Shown in pieces: positions 1 through 8,946 of a DNA stretch of 64,000 bases (position 1 is its first letter; the number at the start of each line of letters is the position of its first letter). The stretch comes from Microbacterium oxydans. GTDB taxonomy: Bacteria; Actinomycetota; Actinomycetes; Actinomycetales; Microbacteriaceae. Under the pieces are notes generated by a model. The model was not told the DNA's origin. It searched no databases and saw nothing but the letters and a program-made list of their open reading frames with translations. A program made the translations under genes and the position numbers. Location of the stretch: contig NZ_CP092891.1 of NCBI RefSeq assembly GCF_026559675.1, forward strand, positions 3,348,001 to 3,412,000, read 5' to 3'.

Positions 1-1
1 C

Positions 2-223
2 GACGTGATCGTCACCGGGTTCGACGACGTGGAGTTCTCGAAGTACACCGCGCCGGCCCTGACCTCGGTGGCGTTCGACCGCCAGGCGTTCGCCGTCGCC
101 GCCCTGGGGCTGCTGGAGACGCGGATGGGCGACCGCAGCGCGCCGCCGCGGGCCCTCACGCTCTCGCATCACCTCCTGGAGCGCGCCAGCACCGACGGCC
201 GCCCCTCCGGCTACCGCCCCTGA
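2..223 (+). CDS. LacI-family transcriptional regulator, C-terminal fragment (5' end outside window)
   Basis: Only the last ~73 codons are present; the reading frame is open to the left edge. The segment VTGFDDVE is the typical start of the last strand/helix of the periplasmic-binding-like effector domain of LacI/GalR regulators, and the tail with a conserved L-x-H-H-L-L-E ending fits the family. The DNA-binding domain is not visible. It lies 97 bp upstream of a sugar ABC/arabinofuranosidase operon in the same orientation, with a perfect LacI-type palindrome between them, so it is very likely the repressor of that operon. Confidence 0.85.
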   Translation, partial: DVIVTGFDDVEFSKYTAPALTSVAFDRQAFAVAALGLLETRMGDRSAPPRALTLSHHLLERASTDGRPSGYRP

Positions 224-256
224 CGCACGGCCGTCGGGCGGGCGGAGAATCGATCC

Positions 257-285
257 TTGCGCACCCGATTACATCGATGTAATGA
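257..285 (+). promoter_or_regulatory. Promoter with overlapping LacI-type operator (ATTACATCGATGTAAT at 268-283)
   Basis: A perfect 16-bp palindrome with the central CG typical of LacI/GalR operators spans 268-283. A plausible sigma-A promoter, TTGCGC (257-262), 17-nt spacer, TAATGA (280-285), is overlaid on it, so a bound repressor would cover the spacer and -10. The solute-binding protein starts 36 nt downstream. Confidence 0.75.
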
Positions 286-320
286 TGAGGCGTCCACCCA
301 CCGGTCACGAAGGAGTGACG

Positions 321-1658
321 ATGACGCCCCCACTCGATCTGTCTCGAAGGCAGTTCCTGGCTGCCGCCTCGGTCGCCGCGGGCACGGCCCTGCTCGCGGG
401 CTGCGCCCCGGGTGCCGCCCCCGGCTCCGGCCCCCAGACCCTGCAGTTCTGGCACCTGCTCAGCGGCGGCGACGGCGTGACGATGTCGCAGCTCCTCGAC
501 GAGGTGAACGGTGCACAGAGCGCCTTCCGGATCCGCCCCACGGTCCTCGCCTGGGGCACGCCGTACTACACGAAGCTCGCGATGGCCGGCGCCGGAGGCC
601 GCGCGCCCGACGTCGCGATCATGCACGCCACCCGCACGGTCGGCTGGGCGCCGGGCGGCCTCCTCGACCCGTGGGACGTGGACCGGCTCGCGTCCCTCGG
701 CATCGACAGCTCGACCTTCCCGAAGCCGATCTGGAAAAAGGGCTTCGTCGGCGACGGCATGTACAGCATCGCCCTCGACGCCCATCCGTTCGTGATGATG
801 TTCAACACCGACATCTGCGACGCGGCCGGGGTCCTCGACAGCGACGGTCGGCTCGAGGAGACCTCCTCCCCCGAGGAGTTCCTCGACCAGCTGCGCGCGG
901 TCGGCGGCCAGGCGGAGGGGCACGCGCTGTCCTACGGCTACCTCGGCGACGGGGCGCAGATGTGGCGCCTGTTCTACACGTTCTACTCGCAGCACGGCGC
1001 CGCCATCGAGCTGCCGCCCGGCGGGCCCGCGGTGATCGACAAGGACGTGGCCGTCGAGTCGCTGACGCTCATGCGCACGCTCCTCGACGGGGAGATCGCC
1101 CTCGCCCAGGCCGACTACGGCAGCGCGATCGCCGAGTTCGCCACCGGCAAGAGCGGCATGCTCTTCACCGGGGTGTGGGAGCTGCGCACCATGCAGGCCG
1201 CGAAGCTGCCCTTCGACGCCACGATGATCCCCACGCTGTACGGCACACCGGCCGTCTACGCCGATTCGCACTCCTTCGTGCTCCCGCACCAGACGAAGGC
1301 GGATCCGGTCCGGCGGGACCTCACCTACGCCTTCGTCGCCGACATGCTGAAGGGCTCGTTCGGCTGGGCGGAGGCGGGCCACATCCCCGCGTTCCTTCCC
1401 GTCACGGAGTCTCCCGCGTACGCCGACCTGGTCCCCCAGGCGCACTACGCCGAAGCGGCGCAGCACGTCGTGTACGACCCGACCGCGTGGTTCACCGGCT
1501 CCGGCTCGAACTTCCAGGGCGAGTTCGGCGCCGCCGTGCAGGGCGTCCTGCTCTCGGGCGACGACCCCGCCGCGGCGATCGACCGGTTCGAGGCGCGGGT
1601 CAACACCCTGCTCCGACAGCCGAACCCCGCAGATCCCGAAGGGACGTTCGCATCATGA
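321..1658 (+). CDS. ABC sugar transporter solute-binding lipoprotein
   Basis: 445 residues. The N-terminus has twin arginines (SRRQF, residues 8-12), a hydrophobic stretch and a lipobox LLAGC with Cys28, so it is probably a Tat- or Sec-exported lipoprotein anchored outside the membrane. The rest resembles family-1 solute-binding proteins (MalE/UgpB type). ATG 321 is chosen because GAAGGAG lies just before it; an in-frame ATG at 282 would overlap the operator. It is the first gene of an operon with two permeases and a GH51 arabinofuranosidase, so the likely ligand is an arabinose-containing oligosaccharide. The stop overlaps the next start (ATGA). Confidence 0.9.
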   Translation: MTPPLDLSRRQFLAAASVAAGTALLAGCAPGAAPGSGPQTLQFWHLLSGGDGVTMSQLLDEVNGAQSAFRIRPTVLAWGTPYYTKLAMAGAGGRAPDVAIMHATRTVGWAPGGLLDPWDVDRLASLGIDSSTFPKPIWKKGFVGDGMYSIALDAHPFVMMFNTDICDAAGVLDSDGRLEETSSPEEFLDQLRAVGGQAEGHALSYGYLGDGAQMWRLFYTFYSQHGAAIELPPGGPAVIDKDVAVESLTLMRTLLDGEIALAQADYGSAIAEFATGKSGMLFTGVWELRTMQAAKLPFDATMIPTLYGTPAVYADSHSFVLPHQTKADPVRRDLTYAFVADMLKGSFGWAEAGHIPAFLPVTESPAYADLVPQAHYAEAAQHVVYDPTAWFTGSGSNFQGEFGAAVQGVLLSGDDPAAAIDRFEARVNTLLRQPNPADPEGTFAS

Positions 1659-2602
1659 CGACCGCCACGACCTCCACCCGTGCGATCGTCACGGGTTCGC
1701 GTGCCGCGACACCCGCGCGCAGAGCAGGCGCACGCAACCGCGAGCAGCTCATCAGCTGGGCGTTCCTCGCCCCGTTCCTGATCGCGTTCGTCCTGTTCCT
1801 CGCCTGGCCCATCGTGCACGGCATCATCCTCAGCTTCACCGATCAGTCGCTCACCGGGGCGGGTGGCGCGTTCATCGGCTTCGCCAACTACGCCGAGGCG
1901 CTGACCGACCCGAAGATGTGGCAGTCGATGGGGAACACCGTGTGGTTCACGCTGCTCTCCACCGTTCCGCTGGTCGTGATCGCGCTGGTCATGGCCGCCC
2001 TCGTCGACCGCGGCATCCCCGGCCAGTGGCTGTGGCGGCTGTCGTTCTTCATGCCCTTCCTGCTCGCCTCGACCGTGATCTCGCAGATCTGGGTCTGGAT
2101 CTTCAACCCGCAGGTGGGCGCCGCGAACAACATCCTCGAGTTCTTCGGGCTCGAGCCGATCGCCTGGCTGCAGAACCCCGACACCAACATGCTGTCGATC
2201 GTGATCGCGACCGTGTGGTGGACCGTCGGCTTCAACTTCCTGCTGTACCTGGCCGCGATGCAGAACATCCCGCCGCAGCAGTACGAGGCCGCGTCCCTCG
2301 ACGGGGCGGGAGCCTGGCGACAGTTCTGGTCGATCACGCTCCCCCAGCTGGGACCGGCGACCGTCCTGATCCTGATCCTGCAGATCCTCGCCTCCCTGAA
2401 GCTGTTCGACCAGGCGTACCAGATGCTCGGCGGGGTCGCGAGCGACACCACCCGCTCGATCGTGCAGTACATCTACGAGGCCGGCTTCGTCAGCTACCGG
2501 TTCGGCTACTCGGCCGCCATCTCCTATGTGTTCTTCGCCCTCATCGTCATCCTGGGCATCGCGCAGGCCCTGATCACGCGCCGCCGGAAGGAGCAGTTCT
2601 GA
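1655..2602 (+). CDS. Sugar ABC transporter permease, MalF type
   Basis: 315 residues with a ~30-residue hydrophilic N-terminus followed by six predicted membrane segments. The cytoplasmic EAA loop contacting the ATPase is visible as YEAASLDGAGAW...LPQL near residue 210. It overlaps the binding-protein stop by 4 nt and the next permease by 1 nt, indicating translational coupling. No ATP-binding subunit is in the operon. Many actinobacterial sugar importers of this class share a distant MsiK-type ATPase, and I infer the same here. Confidence 0.9.
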   Translation: MTTATTSTRAIVTGSRAATPARRAGARNREQLISWAFLAPFLIAFVLFLAWPIVHGIILSFTDQSLTGAGGAFIGFANYAEALTDPKMWQSMGNTVWFTLLSTVPLVVIALVMAALVDRGIPGQWLWRLSFFMPFLLASTVISQIWVWIFNPQVGAANNILEFFGLEPIAWLQNPDTNMLSIVIATVWWTVGFNFLLYLAAMQNIPPQQYEAASLDGAGAWRQFWSITLPQLGPATVLILILQILASLKLFDQAYQMLGGVASDTTRSIVQYIYEAGFVSYRFGYSAAISYVFFALIVILGIAQALITRRRKEQF

Positions 2603-3525
2603 TGTCCATCGTCACCGCCGACGCCGTCGCCACCCGAACCGAATCGATCACCACGGCCGGCAAGCGCCGCACTCGGCGCCCGCACCTGCCCGGCCAGAAG
2701 CCGTTCGGACCGCTCCGCATCGCCGCGTTCCTCGTCCTGCTGCTGCTCGCGGTCGGCTGGCTGCTGCCGTTCCTCTGGGCCGTGGCGACCGCGTTCAAGA
2801 CCGAGACGGATGCCGCGTCCGGCGACCCGGGCTGGATCGGCGCCTCCGGTCCGACCATCGAGGCGTTCACGGCGATCCTCTCGCAGGGCAACGTCTACAC
2901 CTGGGCGTTCAACAGCCTCTGGACCTCCGTCGCCATCACGCTGATCACGCTGACGATCTCGGCGCTGGCCGCCTACGCCTTCTCGCGGCTGGACTTCACC
3001 GGTCGGAAGTGGCTGTTCGTGGTGATCATCGCCTCGATCGTCGTGCCGCCGCAGGTGCTGATCATCCCGCTGTTCTACGAGATGCTCGCGTTCAATCTGA
3101 TCGACACGTACTGGGGCCTGATCCTGCCGCAGGTGGTCGCTCCCGCCATGGTGTTCATCCTGAAGCGGTTCTTCGACGCGATCCCCATCGAGCTCGAAGA
3201 CGCCGCCCGGGTCGACGGCGCCAGCCGGTTGCGCATCTTCTGGTCCATCGTGCTGCCGCTGTCCCGGCCGATCATGGCGTCCGTCGGGATCTTCGTCTTC
3301 ATCGCCGCGTGGAACAACTTCCTCTGGCCGTTCCTCGTCATCAACGACACGACGCTGATGACGCTGCCGGTCGGCCTGCAGACCGTGATCAGCGCCTACG
3401 GCGTGCAGTACGCGCAGGTCATGGCGCAGGCCGTGCTCGCGGCGCTGCCGCTCATCGTCGTGTTCCTCATCTTCCAGAAGCAGATCGTCAAGGGAGTCGC
3501 GACGAGCGGCTTCGGCGGCCAGTAG
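2602..3525 (+). CDS. Sugar ABC transporter permease, MalG type
   Basis: 307 residues with a ~35-residue polar N-terminus and six membrane segments. The EAA loop reads LEDAARVDGAS...LPLSRP, as in MalG-type inner-membrane subunits of carbohydrate importers. It starts within the stop codon of the MalF-type permease (TGATG). The arabinofuranosidase gene follows after 49 bp. Pairing with the upstream permease and binding lipoprotein makes a complete transmembrane importer except for the ATPase. Confidence 0.9.
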   Translation: MSIVTADAVATRTESITTAGKRRTRRPHLPGQKPFGPLRIAAFLVLLLLAVGWLLPFLWAVATAFKTETDAASGDPGWIGASGPTIEAFTAILSQGNVYTWAFNSLWTSVAITLITLTISALAAYAFSRLDFTGRKWLFVVIIASIVVPPQVLIIPLFYEMLAFNLIDTYWGLILPQVVAPAMVFILKRFFDAIPIELEDAARVDGASRLRIFWSIVLPLSRPIMASVGIFVFIAAWNNFLWPFLVINDTTLMTLPVGLQTVISAYGVQYAQVMAQAVLAALPLIVVFLIFQKQIVKGVATSGFGGQ

Positions 3526-3574
3526 CCGCCACGACGGCATCCGATCCCTTCCCCGGCCACTCACAAGGAGAGCA

Positions 3575-5110
3575 ATGTCCCAGGCCCGCATCACCATCGA
3601 CCGCGACTTCACGATCGGCGACGTCCCCCGGAGACTCTTCGGCTCGTTCGTCGAGCACATGGGCCGCTGCGTCTACACCGGCATCTACGAGCCCGGCCAT
3701 CCCCAGGCCGACGCGCGCGGATTCCGAAAGGACGTGCTGGCCCTGGTGAAGGAGATGGGACCGACGGTCGTCCGCTACCCCGGCGGCAACTTCGTCTCCG
3801 GCTACCGCTGGGAGGACGGGGTCGGCCCCGCCGAGGATCGGCCCGTCCGGATCGACGGCGCCTGGCACACGATCGAGACGAACGCGTTCGGCCTGCACGA
3901 GTTCATGGACTGGGCGCGGGAGGCCGACGTCGAGGTCATGGAGGCGGTCAACCTCGGCACCCGCGGCGTCGAGGAGGCGCGCGCCCTCGTCGAGTACGCC
4001 AACCACCCCGGCGGCACGTACTGGTCGGACCTGCGGCGGAAGAACGGCGCCGAGCAGCCCTTCGACATCAAGCTGTGGTGCCTGGGCAACGAGCTGGACG
4101 GCCCGTGGCAGATCGGCGGGAAGACGGCGACCGAGTACGGCCGCCTCGCGCAGGAGTCGGCGAAGGCGATGCGACTGGTCGACCCCTCGATCGAGCTCGT
4201 CGCGGTGGGCTCCTCCGGTCGCTCGATGCCGACCTTCGGCACGTGGGAGCACACGGTGCTCACGCACGCCTACGACGAGGTCGACTTCATCTCCATGCAC
4301 GCCTACTACCAGGAGCACGACGGCGACGCCGAGTCGTTCCTCGCCGAGTCCGTCGACATGGATGCGTTCATCGAGGGCGTCATCGCGACGATCGATGCCG
4401 TCAAGGCGTCCGGCAAGCACACGAAGCAGGTCGACATCTCGTTCGACGAGTGGAACGTGTGGGACCAGGTGAAGTACAACGACGTCGAGGCCGGCGAGAT
4501 CGAGAAGGCGGGCTGGCGGCAGCATCCGCGACTCATCGAGGACACCTACTCGGTGACGGATGCCGTCGTCGTCGGCACCCTCCTCAACAGCCTGCTGCGC
4601 CACGGCGACCGCGTGAAGATCGCCAACCAGGCGCAGCTCGTGAACGTGATCGCCCCGATCCGCTCGGAGGAGGGCGGGGCCGCCTGGCGCCAGACGAGCT
4701 TCTGGCCGTTCGAGCGCATGGCGCGTCTGGCCACCGGGCGCATCCTGCGGCTCGCGGTGTCGGCCCCGCAGATCGAGACCAAGCGCTACGGCGGGGTCGA
4801 TGCCGTCGACGCCGCCGCCACCTGGGACGAGGCCACCGGGCGGCTCGTGGTCTTCGTCGCGAACCGCTCGCTCGACGAGGAGAGCGACCTCACGATCGAC
4901 CTGCACGGACTGGGTGACCTCCGTCTGCGTCAGGCCGAGACGTTGACCATCCCCGAGGGCGGAGACCGTCACGCCGCCAACCTGGAGACCGCGCCCGACA
5001 CCGTCCACATGGTCCCCCTGACGGCGGCGGATGTCGTCGGCGGGGCCGTGCGCGCCACCCTCCCGCCCCTCTCCTGGTCGGTGGTCGAGCTGGAGGTCAC
5101 GCGCGCCTGA
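3575..5110 (+). CDS. abfA: alpha-L-arabinofuranosidase, GH51
   Basis: 511 residues, the usual size for intracellular GH51 enzymes, with no signal peptide. Family hallmarks are visible: the N-terminal FGSFVEHMGRCVYTGIYEP block, the acid/base Glu173 in WCLGNE, and the nucleophile Glu292 in FDEWNVW. The enzyme releases terminal L-arabinofuranose from arabino-oligosaccharides by a retaining mechanism. It is preceded by a good Shine-Dalgarno (CAAGGAGAGCA) and follows the importer, so it probably processes oligosaccharides after uptake. A strong hairpin follows the stop. Confidence 0.95.
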   Translation: MSQARITIDRDFTIGDVPRRLFGSFVEHMGRCVYTGIYEPGHPQADARGFRKDVLALVKEMGPTVVRYPGGNFVSGYRWEDGVGPAEDRPVRIDGAWHTIETNAFGLHEFMDWAREADVEVMEAVNLGTRGVEEARALVEYANHPGGTYWSDLRRKNGAEQPFDIKLWCLGNELDGPWQIGGKTATEYGRLAQESAKAMRLVDPSIELVAVGSSGRSMPTFGTWEHTVLTHAYDEVDFISMHAYYQEHDGDAESFLAESVDMDAFIEGVIATIDAVKASGKHTKQVDISFDEWNVWDQVKYNDVEAGEIEKAGWRQHPRLIEDTYSVTDAVVVGTLLNSLLRHGDRVKIANQAQLVNVIAPIRSEEGGAAWRQTSFWPFERMARLATGRILRLAVSAPQIETKRYGGVDAVDAAATWDEATGRLVVFVANRSLDEESDLTIDLHGLGDLRLRQAETLTIPEGGDRHAANLETAPDTVHMVPLTAADVVGGAVRATLPPLSWSVVELEVTRA

Positions 5111-5123
5111 CGCGCACGTCCCG

Positions 5124-5166
5124 CGTCGACAGGCTCAGCGACCTGCGGGTCCTGAGCCTGTCGACG
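5124..5166. terminator. Bidirectional hairpin containing a TCGACAGGCTCAG repeat
   Basis: CGTCGACAGGCTCAG (5124-5138) pairs perfectly with CTGAGCCTGTCGACG (5152-5166) around a 13-nt loop. It lies between the convergent arabinofuranosidase and MFS genes and would act in both directions, although there is no long U-tract. Confidence 0.7.
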
Positions 5167-5174
5167 TCACGGCG

Positions 5175-6662
5175 CTACGAGCTCTTCCCACTGTCGGGCG
5201 AGACGCCCTTCTCCGCCGGTTCCACCAGGGAGAGCGGATCCGCGATGTCCTCCAGCGACTTCCCCGCGGCACTGACTCCGAAGATCCCGCAGACGATGCC
5301 GCCGAACATCATGATCGCCGCGCCGAGCACGTAGCCCCAGAACAGCGGTCCGCGGTCACCGCTCTCGGCGCTCTGACCGATGAGGGCGCCGTAGAGCACC
5401 GGCGCGATCGCACCGACCAGCTGCCCGATCGAGAAGATGTAGGAGATGACCTGGCTGCGCAGCTCGAGCGGGAAGATCTCGCTGACCGTCAGGTACGCCG
5501 CCGAGGCTCCAGCGGAGGCGAAGAAGAACGAGGCGCACCAGAACGCCGTGTGCGTCGCCGCGTTCAGCACGCCCGCGTTGAACAGGAAGGCGCTGACCAG
5601 GAGGATGAGGCCGGCGAGCATGTACGTGCCGAACAGCATCCGCCGGCGACCCCAGGTGTCGAAGAAGTGCCCGAGGATGAGCGCCCCGGCGAGGTTGCCC
5701 ACGGCGAAGACGATGAAGTACTGCGACGCGGAGGCCGGCGGGGTGTCGTAGAAGTTCTCGAGCACGAGCGCGTAGGTGAAGAAGATCGCGTTGTAGAGGA
5801 ACGACTGCGTCACCATCATCGTGATGCCGACGAGGGTGCGCCGCGGGTACTTGCGGAACAGCACTTTGGCGATGAGCAGGAACGGCACCCGGCCGTACTC
5901 CTTGACCGTGATCGCCTTGCTCTCATCGACCGGCGGGATCGTCTTGCCCTCCTGGCGGATGCGCTCCTCGATCTGGTCCACGTTGCGTTCCGCGGCCTCT
6001 TCCCGACCGTGGGTCATCTGCCACCGTGGGCTCTCCGGGATGTGCCGGCGCAGCCAGATGAGGAGGAGGCCGAGCACCGGACCGAGGAAGAAGCTGAGAC
6101 GCCAGCCGACGTCCTCCGGGAGGATGTCGGTGTTCAGGAAGAACACGTTCGCCACCGCACCGAGCGCGGCGCCGCCCCAGTACGTGCCGTTGATCGCGAT
6201 GTCGACGCGCCCGCGGTACTTCGCCGGGATGATCTCGTCGATGGCCGAGTTGATGGCCGCGTACTCGCCGCCGATGCCGGCACCCGCGACGAATCGCCAG
6301 ATGTAGAAGAACCAGGGCGCGAAGGCGAGACCGGCGACGGCGGATCCGACCAGGTAGACCACCAGGGAGACGAGGAACAGCTTCTTGCGTCCGAGGCGAT
6401 CGGTGAGCCGTCCGAACACCAGCGCTCCGAAGACCTGTCCGAGCAGATAGCACGTACCGGCGAGTCCCACCTCGGCCGGGCCCATCCCCAGAGTCGCGGC
6501 GTATCCGTTCGCGGCGACGATCTGCACTTCGAGGCCGTCGAGGATCCACGAGAAGCCGAGCCCGACGACGATCAGCCAGTGGAACCGCGACCAGGGCAGC
6601 CGGTCCATGCGTGCGGGGACGAGCGACTTGACCTCCTTGACGGCGGCGTCGGATGCGGACAT
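5175..6662 (-). CDS. MFS transporter, sugar/organic-acid porter type
   Basis: 495 residues with about 12 membrane segments. The MFS signature between TM2 and TM3 is visible as GRLTDRLGRKK, and a second copy in the C-half as GHFFDTWGRRR. IPESPRW after TM6 is typical of the sugar-porter/metabolite:H+ symporter branch. The start at 6662 is preceded by GAAGGAGGG; an upstream in-frame ATG at 6719 lacks this. It stands alone between the arabinofuranosidase and the prp operon, so the substrate cannot be read from context. A sugar or an organic acid are both possible. Confidence 0.85.
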   Translation of the reverse strand: MSASDAAVKEVKSLVPARMDRLPWSRFHWLIVVGLGFSWILDGLEVQIVAANGYAATLGMGPAEVGLAGTCYLLGQVFGALVFGRLTDRLGRKKLFLVSLVVYLVGSAVAGLAFAPWFFYIWRFVAGAGIGGEYAAINSAIDEIIPAKYRGRVDIAINGTYWGGAALGAVANVFFLNTDILPEDVGWRLSFFLGPVLGLLLIWLRRHIPESPRWQMTHGREEAAERNVDQIEERIRQEGKTIPPVDESKAITVKEYGRVPFLLIAKVLFRKYPRRTLVGITMMVTQSFLYNAIFFTYALVLENFYDTPPASASQYFIVFAVGNLAGALILGHFFDTWGRRRMLFGTYMLAGLILLVSAFLFNAGVLNAATHTAFWCASFFFASAGASAAYLTVSEIFPLELRSQVISYIFSIGQLVGAIAPVLYGALIGQSAESGDRGPLFWGYVLGAAIMMFGGIVCGIFGVSAAGKSLEDIADPLSLVEPAEKGVSPDSGKSS

Positions 6663-6784
6663 GGACCCTCCTTCGTCGGCGGGCGGGATCGCCCCGGCAT
6701 CTGTCTTACTCCTCCGCATGCACCCGCCGCACCGGGTTGACCGTGGACCGCCGTCACGCTATCGCCCACGGATCCGGGAACGCG

Positions 6785-6818
6785 AAAGGCCCCGACACGC
6801 AGAGGTGTCGGGGCCTTT
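6785..6818 (-). terminator. Rho-independent-like terminator of the prp operon
   Basis: A perfect 14-bp stem, AAAGGCCCCGACAC (6785-6798) with GTGTCGGGGCCTTT (6805-6818), and a 6-nt loop. Read on the minus strand it ends in TTT just after prpC, and it separates that operon from the MFS gene. Confidence 0.85.
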
Positions 6819-6850
6819 CCGTCGTCGGGCGACGGCGGCTCGCGGTGGCC

Positions 6851-8041
6851 TCAGCCGGCCGCTTCCTCCGGACGCTCGAGCACGTCGATCGCCGCCGTGT
6901 CGGGCACGTACTCCTCGATGTGCCTCTCGTCCGGTCCGTCGTAGGCCGACAGCGGACGGATCAGCGCGTTCGACGCCTGCTGCTCGATGATGTGGGCCGT
7001 CCACCCCGTGATGCGCGCCGCGACGAAGAGCGGCGTGAACGTCAGCGTGTCGAAGCCGATCAGGTTGTACGCCGGTCCGGACGGATAGTCGAGGTTCGGG
7101 TAGATGGACTTGCGGGCGACGAACTCGCCCTCCAGCTTCTCGTACAGCTCGGCGACGGCCGGCTTGTCGTAGTGCGCGACGAGGGAGTCGAGAGCGGCCT
7201 TCATCGTCGGCACGCGGGAGTCGCCGCGCTTGTAGACGCGGTGGCCGAACCCCATGATCTTGCGCTTCTCGGCGAGCGCCTTGTCGAGCCATCCCTCCAC
7301 CCGGTCGGCCGAGCCGATCTCGTCGAAGATGTGCATGACGGCCTCGTTCGCCCCGCCGTGCAGGGGCCCCTTGAGGGCGCCGATCGCCCCGACGACCGCC
7401 GAGTACAGGTCGCTCAGCGTCGATGTGATCACCCGCGCCGTGAAGGTCGAGGCGTTGAACGAGTGCTCCGCGTAGAGGATCATCGAGCGGTTGAACGCGT
7501 CCACCACGACCGGGTCCGGCTCCTCGCCGAACGTGATCCAGAGGAAGTTCGCCGCGTAGTCGAGGTCGTCGCGCGACTCGATCGGCTCGAGTCCGCGACG
7601 CCGGCGCTGACCGTACGCCACGATCGCCGGAAGCGCGGCGAACAGGGTGAGGCTGCGCTCGAGGTTCTCCTCCGGCGTGCCGACCGCGTCGAGGACGTTG
7701 GCGATGCCGGCGGTCTCGATCGCACCGATCACGCTCACGGCGGTCCGCACCTCGTCCATCGGGTGGGAGTCCAACGGCAGCCGGTCGATCGCGTCCTTGA
7801 CGACGGGTGCGAGGGCGCGGTTCGCGCGCTCGGTGACCCGGAAGGCCGCCAGCTCCTCCGGCGTCGGCAGCTCGCCGTTCCAGAGCAGGTACGCGACCGC
7901 CTCGAACGGCTGCGTGGCCGCGAGCTCCTGCACCGGGTAGCCGCGGTACAGCAGGCTGTTCGTGTCGGGGTTGACCTTCGAGATCGCCGTCGTGTCGACG
8001 ACGACTCCCGCGAGGCCTTTCTTGATGTCCGGCTCGGTCAT
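6851..8041 (-). CDS. prpC: 2-methylcitrate synthase (citrate synthase family)
   Basis: 396 residues. Citrate synthase hallmarks are GPLHGGANE and the catalytic-His segment MGFGHRVYK. The short N-terminus (about 370-400 residues in total) and the operon with prpB and prpD identify it as the methylcitrate enzyme, which condenses propionyl-CoA with oxaloacetate in the cytosol. ATG 8041 is chosen over GTG 8047 because ACGAAGGAG sits 5 nt before the ATG and overlaps the GTG. It starts 2 nt after the prpB stop, so the two are coupled. Confidence 0.93.
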   Translation of the reverse strand: MTEPDIKKGLAGVVVDTTAISKVNPDTNSLLYRGYPVQELAATQPFEAVAYLLWNGELPTPEELAAFRVTERANRALAPVVKDAIDRLPLDSHPMDEVRTAVSVIGAIETAGIANVLDAVGTPEENLERSLTLFAALPAIVAYGQRRRRGLEPIESRDDLDYAANFLWITFGEEPDPVVVDAFNRSMILYAEHSFNASTFTARVITSTLSDLYSAVVGAIGALKGPLHGGANEAVMHIFDEIGSADRVEGWLDKALAEKRKIMGFGHRVYKRGDSRVPTMKAALDSLVAHYDKPAVAELYEKLEGEFVARKSIYPNLDYPSGPAYNLIGFDTLTFTPLFVAARITGWTAHIIEQQASNALIRPLSAYDGPDERHIEEYVPDTAAIDVLERPEEAAG

Positions 8042-8043
8042 GG

Positions 8044-8946
8044 TCACTCCTTCGTGATGGTGAAGTTGAAGACGCCGGAGTCGAAGTGGTTGTACGACTC
8101 GTAGTCGATCAGGTCGTAGAGATCGGCGCGGTGCTGCATCTCGCCGAGCTTCGAGGTCAGGTGCCCCTCGTCGTTCAGCGTATCGAGCGCGCGGCCCGCC
8201 GCGCCCATCGAGATGCGCAGCAGCGAGACCGGCCAGATGACGAGGTTCACGCCGGCGTCGCGCAGCTGGTCCGTGGAGAACAGCTCGCTCTTGCCGAACT
8301 CGGTCATGTTCGCCAGGATCGGCACGTCGAGCGCCTCGGCCATGGCCTCGAACTCGGCCAGTGTGCGCATGGCCTCCGGGAAGATCGCGTCGGCCCCGGC
8401 GTCCACCAGCGCCTTGGCGCGGTCGATCGCCGCGTCCAGCCCCTCGATCGCGCGGATGTCGGTACGCGCCATGATGAGGAAGTTCTCGTCACGACGGGCG
8501 TCGGCGGCGGCGCGGATGCGCTTGATCGCGGTGTTCTCGTCGACGACCGCCTTGCCGTCGAGGTGACCGCAGCGCTTCGGGTTGATCTGGTCCTCGATGT
8601 GCGTGCCCGCGAGCCCCGCATCCTCGAGCTCCTGGATCGTGCGGGCGACGTTCATCGGCTCGCCGAAGCCGGTGTCGGCGTCGACGATCGCGGGGAGGTC
8701 GGTCATGCGGGCGATCTGCTTCGCCCGGCCGGCGACCTCCGTGAGCGTGGTGAGGCCGATGTCGGGCAGCCCCAGGTCGGCCGAGAGCACGGCGCCGGAG
8801 ATGTAGACGCCGTCGAAGCCCTTCTGCTCGATCAGGCGCGCGCTCAGCGGGTTGAACGCGCCGGGGAAGCGCAGCAGCTCGCCGCTCGCGAGGCGCTCAC
8901 GGAACAGCCGGCGCTTCTCGGCGGGGGTGACGGTGGAATACAGCAT
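8044..8946 (-). CDS. prpB: 2-methylisocitrate lyase
   Basis: 300 residues of the isocitrate lyase/PEP mutase superfamily. The catalytic KRCGH motif (within INPKRCGHLDGK) and the metal-binding DADTGFG loop are present. It cleaves 2-methylisocitrate to pyruvate and succinate, the last step of the methylcitrate cycle. The length matches PrpB, not the larger AceA. It begins inside the stop codon of prpD (TGATG) and is followed directly by prpC. Confidence 0.93.
   Translation of the reverse strand: MLYSTVTPAEKRRLFRERLASGELLRFPGAFNPLSARLIEQKGFDGVYISGAVLSADLGLPDIGLTTLTEVAGRAKQIARMTDLPAIVDADTGFGEPMNVARTIQELEDAGLAGTHIEDQINPKRCGHLDGKAVVDENTAIKRIRAAADARRDENFLIMARTDIRAIEGLDAAIDRAKALVDAGADAIFPEAMRTLAEFEAMAEALDVPILANMTEFGKSELFSTDQLRDAGVNLVIWPVSLLRISMGAAGRALDTLNDEGHLTSKLGEMQHRADLYDLIDYESYNHFDSGVFNFTITKE

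Noticed and set aside
156..1466. Long minus-strand open frame opposite the solute-binding protein (436 codons)
   Set aside because: It is Arg/Gly/Asp-rich shadow sequence typical of high-GC antisense frames, and the plus-strand gene has clear motifs.
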